DNA of 64,000 nt from Cydia pomonella (Eukaryota > Arthropoda > Insecta > Lepidoptera > Tortricidae), in NCBI RefSeq assembly GCF_033807575.1, contig NC_084705.1, positions 9,480,019 to 9,544,018 on the forward strand, read 5' to 3'. The position numbers and the translations under genes were made by a program. Positions within the stretch are counted from its first letter, which is position 1; every line of letters starts with the position of its first letter. Below are positions 36,701 to 43,535 of the stretch, in pieces. The notes under the pieces were generated by a model. It was not told the origin of the DNA, did not search any database, and saw nothing but the letters and a program-made list of their open reading frames with translations.

Positions 36701-39700
36701 CGGTGACATTTGAAACATTCGTCCGCCATTTTGTAATTTCATGACAGATTAGGCATCGAAGGCAGAGACCTATTGGGCATTCAGCCACGATTGAAAATTA
36801 TGTAAAAATATATTAAACGGCTGTTAAAATAATCAAAGTAAATAATTTTAAATATAAACAAAACTATTAAATTATAAAAGTCAGTATTTTAAAAGTAAAA
36901 CTCATTTATGCTACTTGGTTTTTATGAATAAGTGTCATAATAAAAATTAAAAAAAAAAAAAAAAAGCTGTAACTCCCTAGGGAGTTATAGGTTTTTTTTC
37001 ACAATCCATAACTCCTGAGGGAACAATATAGGCCTTTGTCCTTAAGTACACCTGCAAGAAATAAGATCTTTTTCGAGCAAGTGTGATGAAATAGTACATT
37101 ACGATACAAGTGCGAAAAATAGGAAATTCGAAACGAGTGGCGATAAATTAAAACACGACCGAAGGGAGTGTTTTAAATCGACACGAGTTGCGAATTACCT
37201 ATTCGCACATGTATCGTACAACGTTTTACAGTACATATGGCCCTTTAAATGTTCGACACAGTAACATGATATGTTACTTCTCGCACTAGTGCTATAAAGT
37301 AGCCCCATATGTAATGTCTAAAAATCTAAAGGGTCAAATAAACTAAAACGTTTTAAGATACATGTGCGAATAGGTAATTCGCAACTCGTTTCAATCTAAA
37401 TAAAACCCTTGCTTCGGTCGTGTTTTAATTTATCGCCACTCGTTTAGTATTTCCTACTTTTCGAACTTGTATCTTAATGTACTATTATTAAATAGTATGC
37501 ATTGCTTTTCATTTATTAGAAATTTTCAGTCAGACCACGCTAAGTGTTCATAGTTAAGTTGCTACACTTGCTACGTCAAGTATGGATCTTCTGCAAGTTT
37601 CTGCAAAGTTAACGTGGTCAGAGTATATATAACACTTTAAATTAAAATATTACCCAACTTTACATAGATGGTTATTCTTCTAAAATAGACCATACGAAAC
37701 TACTTACAATTTCTGAGTTATAATGATAATTTGTAATTAACCAACGATGCATCACACAGCTGCATCCCCTGGAGATCCCGCTGAACGAGCCGGCCGAGGT
37801 GGAGGCCGCCGCGCCGCCGCCGGGCGTGGAGCGGCGCGTGCTGCTGACCGAGGACGCGCTCCGCCGCTGCAAGCTGCGCGCGCTGCGCAGGAAGATGACC
37901 ACGCCCCTCACCGACGCCGCCCTGCCCCTCACACCCTCGCAGGAGCTCCAACAACCCACCAACTTCAAATCGCTCCCCGACAACACCGACATCATCCGTG
38001 GCTCCTCATCCATCTCCGAGAACGACGCCCTTCCCTTCGCGTCCATCATGGCTATTGTCACCTCTTACAAATATCTAGTCAACTCCTGGACGAAAGGCAT
38101 TGTGGACTTCGGTGTCACGTCTGGCAAACAGTTGCATTCGAGCAAAAAGGAACGATTCCAAACTGCCCCCGTGCATGTTATTCCGAAGATTGGTATTGGG
38201 AAACAGGTAACTAAACTTTTTAGGGTTCCGTAGTCAACTAGGAATCCTTATAGTTTCGCCATGTCCGTCTGTCTGTCTGTCCGAGGCTTTGCCTCGTGGT
38301 CGTTACTGCTAGAAAGCTGAAATTTGGCATGGATATATAAATCAATAAAGTCGACAGACAGTCGTACAATAATATCTAAAAAATTAATTTTTTTAGGGTA
38401 CCTCCCCTACACGTAAAGTGGGGGTGAACATTTTTTTTTGCTTCAACCCTACAGTGTGGGATATCGTTGGAAAGGTCTTTCAAAACTAATAGGGGTCTTC
38501 AACAAACATTTCTTGATAAAGTGAATATATTCGGAGATAATTGCTCCAAAAGAAAAAAAAATGTGTCCCCCCCCCTCTAACTTTTCAACCATAGGTCCAA
38601 AAAATATGAAAAAATCTTGGAAGTAGAGCTTAAGAAAGACATTAAATGAAAACTATAGCGGATATGATCAGTTTAGCTGTTTTTGAGTTATCGCAAAAAG
38701 TTTCCCCTTCATAGTAAAAAGACGTACACCCACAGTTCATCCCTTGGTTAACAATCTACCATACTTTAAGCTCCAGTTTAGCTCATTGAGACAGAAGAGC
38801 AACTACGGAACCCTACTCTGAGCATGGCCCGACATGCTCTTGGCCGGTTTTTTATTGATATTCTTATTATTGTAGTGAGACAGATTGTAGATGCTATAGG
38901 CTAAGTTGCGTGTGTTGATCTTAGTGTTATAACACCCGCTACCCGCACGAAGTGAAGCATAAAAATAATCAAGAGGCCAACGTAAATCTGCTCTTGAATG
39001 TTAAATATCTATCTAATAGATTTAAAATCCTCTTGCTTTTTCGTTTTGTAGGCATACCACGCTAACATCGACGTAGTAGGCGAGGGGGCTACGTGGGAAA
39101 TGGAGGACATTCTGACTCGGAAGTTCTTCCCGAAGTACGATCGCGGCATCATCACGACATCCACGTACAGCTGCGCCTTCTTCGCGAGAAACGGCTTGTA
39201 TTACCTGTACGACGGCAGCCCCTGCAATGCAATGGGACTCAGAGACGACAAGGGCAAAGGCGCCGCTTGTTTGTTGCGGTTTAGAAGTCTTCATGATCTT
39301 GTTGCCAGGTGATTTTGCCCTTAGTGCCTAGACGGTGACATACAGCATCGTTTTTTCTGGCTTTGTGTTGAAAAGTAAATTACGCTGGTAAATGTAAAAC
39401 AAGACTAAGCTTGTATACTTAGCTAGTTAATAGTACATTACGATACAAGTGCGAAAAATAGGAAATTCGCACATGTATCGTACAAAATTTTACAGTACAT
39501 ATGGCCATTTAAATTTTCGGCATAGTTACCACCATATTAGAACTCTGGTCCATTAAGCTTCATGGATTTTGAAATTTACCCCACAAAGTGCCAAAAATAT
39601 GTGTATAAATAAATAAATATTATAGGACATTATTACACAAATTGACTAAGTCCCACAGTAAGCTCAATAAGGCTTGTGTTGAGGGTACTTAGACAACGAT

Positions 39701-41711
39701 ATATATAATATATAAATAATTATAAATACTTAAATACATATAAAACACCCATGACTCAGGAACAAATATCCATGCTCATCACACGAATAAATGCCCTAAC
39801 CAGGATTTGAACCCGGGACCATCGGCTATATACCTTATTGTATATGACCTTATTGTCCATATTGTCCTTGTTGTCTGGTAGTGTGTTAGATAGTTACATA
39901 TTTTTGGCACTATGTACTTATCCATATTTATTACCTTTGTAGTATCTACTAGTAAAAAAATCTATTATCGTATTCCATTTGAGAAAATTAATAGGTATTC
40001 CGGTTTCAGGATAATGTACAACAAGGATGGGACGACTGAAGACCAACAGTTCATAGCGAGCGCCATACTGGTGCGCCGGCTGTTGGCGCAGCCGCGCTAC
40101 AAGCTGCCGGAGGACTACGACTACGGAAAAATGGCGCCCAAATCGCACAAATCCAAATCCACTCTTGTCCCTGAGCCGAAATCATCAAAAAGAACCTCCA
40201 TAGCCATCGAAGAACCAAAGAGCAAAATTAAAGTTGGGTACTACCTATGCGACGGTCTCTACAAAATAGAAGGAACCACCTGCCTCAAAGATAGGTCAGG
40301 AAGTTCGAACATGAAGTCCTGTCATTTTGTGAGTCTAATGGCCATGTTAATGGCCACTATGCATCCTATCAGGACTTGGGATCACACGATGGTGGACACC
40401 TGCATAGAGAAAGGTCTAGAAATATATCAAAAAGCATCAAATTTAGCACCATGCGAAAAAAGAGTTATTAAAAACGTTATTGTGGATGGCAAATTCATCA
40501 ATGTAAATATAAAGAAAATAATAGTCATAAACAACAATACAGATAAGAAAATAGAACAATATATAAGCGCCGTAGCACGACGACTTCGTTACTTCCTGAT
40601 ACATTTCCCGCAGTGCAGTTTGGTGGTGTGCCATTCCGACGGGTACTACCATTTGTTCGATCCGTACGAGTCGCCCAAGGAGGAACCTCGCGAGAGAACC
40701 GGAGTCGACCCGAAGCCATGCGGGCCCTATGCTTCGTGGACGCTATACCGTTCTCAAGAAGCATTAATAAACAGATTGAGAAAAACAATTGCCGGCAAAA
40801 CCGTTGAAACACCCACGTTTTACACTTTCGAATTGACATCAATAAAAACTGCTCCGCGACATTCAGCCCTCAACTACAGACTCAGTCCTCTGTTTAAGCC
40901 TGACGAGAACCCTAACTCGCCATATTTGAAACACAGAAGGGTACGTCCTTTGGTAGACGAAAAAATGTACTGGCTCAATATAGAGTCCATACCCTGGTCC
41001 CGAATGAATCCAACAAACGACTTAGGATTCCCACGTAAAACGCCTCGTACTTTATGGAAAGAATGGGACATTGAATTCCCTGGTGATTTATATTCACTAT
41101 GGGGCTCCGTACACCCGCTCGATAACAAATTTGATGAGAGTAGTCGTGGTAAACAATACTTGGCCACTAGTGTGGTCGCCATAGTCATGTCGCAAGCTTG
41201 CCACCTCAGCGCGTGGACCGGCAGCTTCCTGGACGGCATTGTGAACGCCGGAGACAGGTATCACAAAAAATGTGTACAAAAGATCGGAGCAGCGGAAAAT
41301 CATGAACTAACAGTTGCAGATTTGGATACGAAATTCGATGACATGTTTCCGTATTCGTTTAGCGCTAAATTCGATAACATAATATTCGGCTTCGTGTACA
41401 ATATGTTGCCAGATAGATTTAACCTCAGCAAAGCGTTAGATTACTTCTTCGAAAGTCATGAATTGGGTCTGTTAGTCAGCCCTACCAAGAACTTGGCATT
41501 TGGTCGAACTGGCAGATCTTATTTCATGTTTGATTGCCAAAGCTATGGCGCACCTGTCTTTTGCCCAGGACAAGGGGCATCGTACATGCTTAAATGTGAA
41601 AGCTTGAATAGACTTGTCTATTGTATGACATTGACACTAAACATAAGAAGACATGGAATACAATTCCACTTATTTAGCGTGAACATTTCTCTTACGGAAA
41701 AATCTAAATAA
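21785..41711 (+). CDS. 23-exon gene for a 1790-residue protein with five cysteine-protease-like units; function unknown
   Basis: Exons: 21785-21801, 22304-22419, 24023-24137, 25782-25832, 26164-26338, 27600-27700, 28024-28110, 28185-28223, 28316-28354, 28430-28477, 29411-29552, 30497-30632, 30947-31073, 32014-32247, 32329-33253, 33371-33541, 34530-34656, 35149-35285, 35875-35898, 36225-36380, 37760-38206, 39052-39308, 40010-41711. All have GT/AG borders. Phases agree at every junction and the total is 5373 nt with stop TAA. Residues 1-310 are basic and Pro/Ser-rich, with Cys/His near the start (TCKCPPHLQKFCKHQQHKR) and RSRSRS near 275. Five diverged units follow, near 341-545, 575-775, 1060-1250, 1297-1505 and 1588-1780. 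A Pro-rich and acidic/coiled-coil linker (about 885-1010) lies between units 2 and 3. Each unit has a W-x6-D-x5-G helix and a YYxFDP-like strand, recalling Gln/Cys-type deubiquitinase-like folds. Active-site residues look mostly lost, so a scaffold or pseudoenzyme role is inferred. ATTAAA at 41776-41781 may be the poly(A) signal. Exon 12 and the tiny exon 1 are the least certain. Confidence 0.78.
22069..22242. mobile_element. Fold-back MITE in intron 1 of the large gene
   Basis: The left end GATTTTAGTGTCATGCGGAC and CGTCAGTACGG pairs with CCGTACTGACGGTCTGCATG and ACACTAAAAC on the right. It is GC-rich compared with the intron and has no coding role. Confidence 0.7.
22509..23962 (-). mobile_element. 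5'-truncated LINE (CR1/Jockey-like), antisense in intron 2 of the large gene
   Basis: On the minus strand the frame opens at its truncated 5' end near 23962 with AFDCVCHETLIRKLHYYGVR. It then has MGVPQGSILGPFLFLIYIND and the catalytic FADDTS box, and ends NKTTWD-type at 22873. These are reverse-transcriptase domains 3-7 of a non-LTR element. The 3' UTR reaches about 22509, where ATTGAATTGAATTG-like short repeats close the element. The endonuclease and first RT motifs are missing. The frame from the first Met is 322 residues without a stop, so the insertion is fairly young. The clade is probably CR1-like (short-repeat 3' end) but not certain. Confidence 0.85.
24836..25510. repeat. AGGGTTCCGTA-family repeat in intron 3 of the large gene
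   Basis: It begins TTAGGGTTCCGTAGTCAACT, has GTCTGTCTGTCTGTCTGTCC and CACGTAAAGTGGGGGTGA, and ends ACTACGGAACCCTACACTGA, then GCTCTTGGCCGGTTTT. It is collinear with 38219-38852 over its whole length with few differences. No ORF is present. Confidence 0.8.
25530..25672 (+). mobile_element. Retroelement 3' end, intron 3 of the large gene
   Basis: CTGCTGCGCCCTTGCAGGGT and ATTACAATAAATGCTTTGTC are followed by TCGTCTTGTC, a short-repeat tail. It is a truncated, non-coding fragment. A separate fragment of another LINE 3' UTR, with GGTTGTCTGGAAGAGATCAC, lies at about 25915-25960; the same block occurs at 48272-48293 in the LINE at 46594-48405. Confidence 0.45.
26461..26522. repeat. Short inverted repeat just before a LINE fragment
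   Basis: CAAAGTGCATGACCATTTTA and its partner CGTGGCCATGCACTTTG flank a GAATGGAATTCAT centre. It resembles the palindrome at 2590-2624 in its ATGAATGAATTCA-like core. Confidence 0.5.
26569..27497 (+). mobile_element. 5'-truncated LINE 3' fragment with (ATCT)n tail, intron 5
   Basis: A sense frame to 27072 reads LVLSKLHYCLTAYGPCLLAR, RLIQRVQNACARYCFKIPP and FRGSFRYRATKCWNNIPPPI. This is the thumb and C-terminal region after the RT domain of many LINEs. A non-coding 3' UTR follows and ends AATAAAGTTTTTATC with four ATCT units at about 27478-27497. It lies in the same orientation as the host gene, between exons 5 and 6. Confidence 0.8.
27768..27995. mobile_element. MITE with CAGTCAGCATC / CTGACTGTA ends, intron 6
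   Basis: The left end is CCAGTCAGCATCAGTAATAG and the right end is GATTCTGACTGTACT. The interior is non-coding. The match of the ends is short, so the limits are approximate. Confidence 0.4.
28560..28740. mobile_element. Fold-back MITE in intron 10 of the large gene
   Basis: The left arm AGCTCTTTCCCACTGACGTC pairs with GGCGTCAGTGGGAGACAGCT on the right, with a few mismatches. No coding content is seen. Confidence 0.6.
29023..29385. repeat. Dispersed repeat ending 25 bp before exon 11
   Basis: The left end GGCAAGCTCGGCCGAATTTC, with CCTTCCCATACAAACG, is matched by CGTTTGTATGGAGAAGCTTG, with CTGGGG, at the right. It ends shortly before the acceptor of exon 11 at 29410, leaving only a short pyrimidine tract (GGTGTTTTAG). 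Confidence 0.6.
30120..30405. repeat. Dispersed repeat, TAGTACATTACGATACAAGT family, intron 11
   Basis: It contains GTACATATGGGGCTACTTTA, GTACGATACATGTGCGAATA, GTTTTAATTTATCGCCACTC and TTCGCACTTGTATCGTAATG. The same blocks, in reverse order and orientation, occupy 37080-37495, and a short piece lies at 39430-39535. Confidence 0.75.
30587..32536 (+). other. Protease-like unit 1 (residues about 341-545 of the large protein)
   Basis: The unit spans exons 12-15. Landmarks are GAKSRGRQALTMSVMAYCLA, then QWTSKLVDSLVDSGDEW, then a late strand pair AGILLTRVLKVVIWKDKV and CYYIFDPAGRDSRAYSNYAN. The position after the conserved Gln (RGRQ-A) is Ala, where a catalytic Cys would be expected. The base position after FDP is not His. 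Confidence 0.55.
31315..31600. repeat. GTGCGAGTCGGACTCGCGCA-family repeat with (GAT)n, intron 13
   Basis: ACAAGTGCGAGTCGGACTCG, GGGTTTCGTACCATTATCTA and ATTCTGTTTTTAGTATTTGT match 541-845 but without the 5S-like insert. A (GAT)n microsatellite of about seven units lies at 31492-31513, followed by GACAGACGGACGGACGGACA. Confidence 0.75.
32624..33228 (+). other. Protease-like unit 2 (residues about 575-775)
   Basis: The whole unit lies in exon 15. It shows ERCFEEAKYRQAVPIAVVAM, then NTWFSKTLDKILRLGNKLYH, then SGLVDFFSHEYNSGILEF and FMAVWRQKEMFYLFDPYPRT. The Gln is followed by Ala rather than Cys, and FDP is followed by Tyr rather than a base, as in the other units. Confidence 0.55.
34085..34236. 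repeat. 152-bp fold-back enclosing a tRNA-like sequence, intron 16
   Basis: Outer arms GTCATATACGAAGGAAAAAG with TGACCAAGGC pair with GCCTTGGTCAGTTTTTTCTT with CACATATATGAC. Inside, CCAGTGCCCAG and CTGGGCACTGG form an extended acceptor-like stem. The stem-loop TCTGC-CGCGAAT-GCAGA has a 7-base loop and looks like an anticodon arm. GCTGG-TTCGGCT-CCAGC looks like a T arm, with TTCGGCT at the B-box position. The D arm is poor and the base before the putative anticodon is G rather than T. It is probably tRNA-derived mobile DNA rather than a working tRNA. Confidence 0.6.
35149..36380 (+). other. Proline-rich and acidic/basic linker exons 18-20 (residues about 884-989)
   Basis: Three short phase-0 exons code for PDPSPEPTPPPTPPPPP, IPEGGVEE and a highly charged EEEEDEEAKKERLARKKAEE stretch followed by PPPLPPPPSPQPE. 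The charged part suggests a coiled coil or single helix. Exons 18 and 20, and the start of exon 21, are very GC-rich against AT-rich introns, and they separate units 2 and 3. Other-frame open reading here (35048-35323, 36104-36403) is a by-product of base composition. Confidence 0.65.
37080..37495. mobile_element. Two-armed fold-back repeat, intron 20
   Basis: The left arm TAGTACATTACGATACAAGT, GCGAAAAATAGGAAATTCG and GATAAATTAAAACACGACCG is repeated inverted at the right (CGTGTTTTAATTTATCGCCA, with CTTGTATCTTAATGTACTA). The centre has CATATGGCCCTTTAAATGTT. Copies lie at 30120-30405 and, as a fragment, 39430-39535. A further related-looking inverted segment with GGTAAGTGTAACTCTGGAAG lies at about 36560-36670. 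Confidence 0.75.
38219..38852. repeat. AGGGTTCCGTA-family repeat 13 bp downstream of exon 21
   Basis: It runs from TTAGGGTTCCGTAGTCAACT to CATGGCCCGACATGCTCTTG with GCCGGTTTT, collinear with 24836-25510. It starts right after the 5' splice site of exon 21 (GTAACT at 38207). Confidence 0.8.
39430..39535. repeat. Fragment of the TAGTACATTACGATACAAGT repeat, intron 22
   Basis: AGTACATTACGATACAAGTG is joined directly to GGAAATTCGCACATGTATCG and CAGTACATATGGCCATTTAA. Compared with 37080-37495 the middle of the arm is deleted. Confidence 0.65.
39606..39840 (-). mobile_element. tRNA-headed SINE, minus strand, intron 22
   Basis: It is the reverse complement of the 5726-5958 family: TATTATAGGACATTATTACA, AAGTCCCACAGTAAGCTCAA, CATGACTCAGGAACAAATAT and CAGGATTTGAACCCGGGACC. 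The last block is a B-box-like GGTTCAAATCC on the minus strand. The A-box end is lost. Confidence 0.75.
40227..40853 (+). other. Protease-like unit 4 (residues about 1297-1505), keeps a Cys
   Basis: It lies in exon 23. It has SGSSNMKSCHFVSLMAMLMA, RTWDHTMVDTCIEKGLEIYQ, then FPQCSLVVCHSDGYYHLFDP. Here the residue aligned with the expected nucleophile is Cys1328, but the preceding Gln is Ser and FDP is followed by Tyr-Glu rather than His. Confidence 0.5.
41100..41678 (+). other. Protease-like unit 5 (residues about 1588-1780)
   Basis: It lies in exon 23, at the C-terminus. It has SSRGKQYLATSVVAIVMSQA, SAWTGSFLDGIVNAGDRYHK, then LDYFFESHELGLLVSPTKN and GRSYFMFDCQSYGAPVF. It is closest in pattern to unit 1 (RGRQ against RGKQ), with Tyr in place of the expected nucleophile. 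Confidence 0.55.
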
Positions 41712-42746
41712 TGTTTGCAATCGTGATAAATTATAATTGTTAGTGTAATGTATTGACCGCATTGACTTCCGTTTGATTAAATATTGTTAATATACCTACC
41801 TCATGTGTCTATTTTACCCACAGATAAGAAATTTAATTGTAGAGTATTCCATATAGATCTTAATAATGAGCGCCACGCCTATGGTGCACTTTCAAATCTT
41901 GCTTTGGAATTAAGATTAGAGGTCAGAACCACGAGCGTAGCGAGTAGCGTGTGGTTCGAAAAGAGGTATCTGGAGCGATACGGAGCAATGCTAAGCCGAA
42001 CGGATTAATTATTAGCTGAAAATTGTTGAGCAATCGCGACATCTATTGTCAACTAGCAGTACTGATAAATTCCGCTACTTGATTACGAAATTTTTATAAT
42101 TAATTAATATAGTTTTGCCTTTACGAAGCTTTTAGCTTTTTTTGCTTTTAGAATGCTTCGTAAAGGCAAAACTATAATATATTAAGTGATTTGCGCAGAA
42201 TATGGGATAAGATACGAGTATGTGTAATATCTTGCTAGAGTTGCTAACCGTGGAGTCTTAACCGACTTCGGTTCCCAGAAGGGGGAGACCTTCGAGGTTG
42301 TGTATTCGGTGGTGGGTGTAGGCGTGGGAGGTGAAGTCACAGAGTTTAAGGTTTAGTTTAGTGTTTGAGGGGTCTGAGATTCGGGGTTCAGGGATTGGGG
42401 CTTGACGGGTCTGGGTTGGGGGGGGTCGAGGGGACGGTGAGCTGATGGGTTGGGGACTGAGGGTCGGGGGTTAGGAGTTGAGGGGTCGACGGTTGAGAGT
42501 TAGGAGTTAGGGGTTGACGGGTCGGTATTGGCGGTTGAGGTGTTGGAAGTTCAGGATCGAGGGTTTCGGTAATCAGGGTGAGGGAATTGGATCAACGGTG
42601 GGGCGGAATCTCAAAATTATCAATCTGGGCACTTTTTATCGGCTACCCCTACTCGCCAGAATTAACTCCCGAGTAATTTCTATTTTTTTCCAAAATTATT
42701 GGAAGACAGACATCCGTGGAACTAATGAGGATAACACGGTGATGAC
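41712..42746. other. 3' UTR and intergenic stretch with a hairpin and a GT-rich tract
   Basis: After the large gene, 42110-42179 is a strong hairpin with arms ATAGTTTTGCCTTTACGAAG and its reverse complement. At about 42290-42600 the plus strand is G- and T-rich with irregular GGGGTCGA/GGGGTTGA/TTAGGAGTT units, a degenerate minisatellite. No coding exon is supported. Confidence 0.6.
42739..42746. repeat. Left outer 8-bp duplication, GTGATGAC
   Basis: It lies directly before the CAGGGGTCGG terminus of the left hAT-like copy and is identical to the 8 bases directly after the right copy at 55315-55322. It fits the NTNNNNAN target pattern described for hAT elements. Confidence 0.75.
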
Positions 42747-43535
42747 CAGGGGTCGGACAAAAAGTGCGGATGACGTAAAAATGACGTACTTAATCTTGCA
42801 CACAGGATGATGTTTGAGTTTGTATTTAAACTTCCGTGTGACATGTAGTAACAAAGTAGTATTAATGAAGTAACAAAATAATCGTAAATAAATCCATGGA
42901 ATTAATAATACAGGTGGTAGGGTGATGTAGTGAATAAAATAAATTTCACGAAACTTGTTACCATAAGGTATAATTATTTGAAATTAGTTAGAACAAGTCT
43001 GTGGGATCCTCAGATAAATAGGTTTAATAGTCAAAAGTGGGAACAGTAGGTAAGATTAGCAGTATACGTGTTTGTCACGTACCTCCAAAAACGGAAAATT
43101 GCCACAATATTCGAGTAAAGATGACATTTTAGAGCGTTTTCTTATATATTAGTAAATATAAATTTTAGCTAAATATAATCGTGAGGATACAATAGCTAAA
43201 CAATAACGAAGTCAATTTATTGTTCAGTCAGCGTCAAATACTTCGTAGCAGTCAAAGTAGCCAAATAGTTCGGTACACCATATATTTAGTATGGTGTACC
43301 GAACTATTTGGCCACTTTGACTGCTACGAAGTATTTGACGCTGACTGTTCATCTGATTGACAATGTGTCAGTCAAAAACGTACTTACTCATTTCAAGTGG
43401 CGATATCGTTTAATAAAGTGGTCAATAAAGAGATTGATAAATGATACGTGATAATTGTTTATGAAAATCAAAAATACTATTTGAAATCATCCTATAAGTG
43501 GTTTGACGTCATTCGCACTTTTTGTCCGACCCCTG
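42747..43535. mobile_element. 789-bp non-autonomous hAT-like element, copy 1
   Basis: Termini CAGGGGTCGGACAAAAAGTG and CACTTTTTGTCCGACCCCTG are perfect inverted repeats, with TGACGT just inside each. There is no transposase ORF. A fold-back of the CAGTCAGCGTCAAATACTT family is nested at 43224-43347. The left flank is GTGATGAC and the right flank GTCATCAG, so it lacks a matching duplication of its own. Copy 2 (54526-55314) has the same length, and by eye the only difference I found is near 43421 (GTGG against GAGG). Confidence 0.85.
43224..43347. mobile_element. Fold-back MITE nested in hAT-like copy 1
   Basis: TCAGTCAGCGTCAAATACTT and its reverse complement close a nearly perfect hairpin, with CGGTACACCATA near the loop. 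It is homologous to 7362-7488. Confidence 0.75.

Larger units (their letters stand above)
37970..40088 (+). other. Protease-like unit 3 (residues about 1060-1250)
   Basis: The unit spans exons 21-23. It has SSSISENDALPFASIMAIVT, VNSWTKGIVDFGVTSGKQL, then DRGIITTSTYSCAFFARNG and LYYLYDGSPCNAMGLRDDKG, then GKGAACLLRFRSLHDLVA. It is the most diverged unit in the first helix; neither the Gln nor a Cys is seen there. Confidence 0.5.

Noticed and set aside
37672..38214. Several frames over exon 21 on both strands
   Set aside because: Only the frame LHPLEIPLNEPAEVEA... fits the splice phases of exons 20 and 22.
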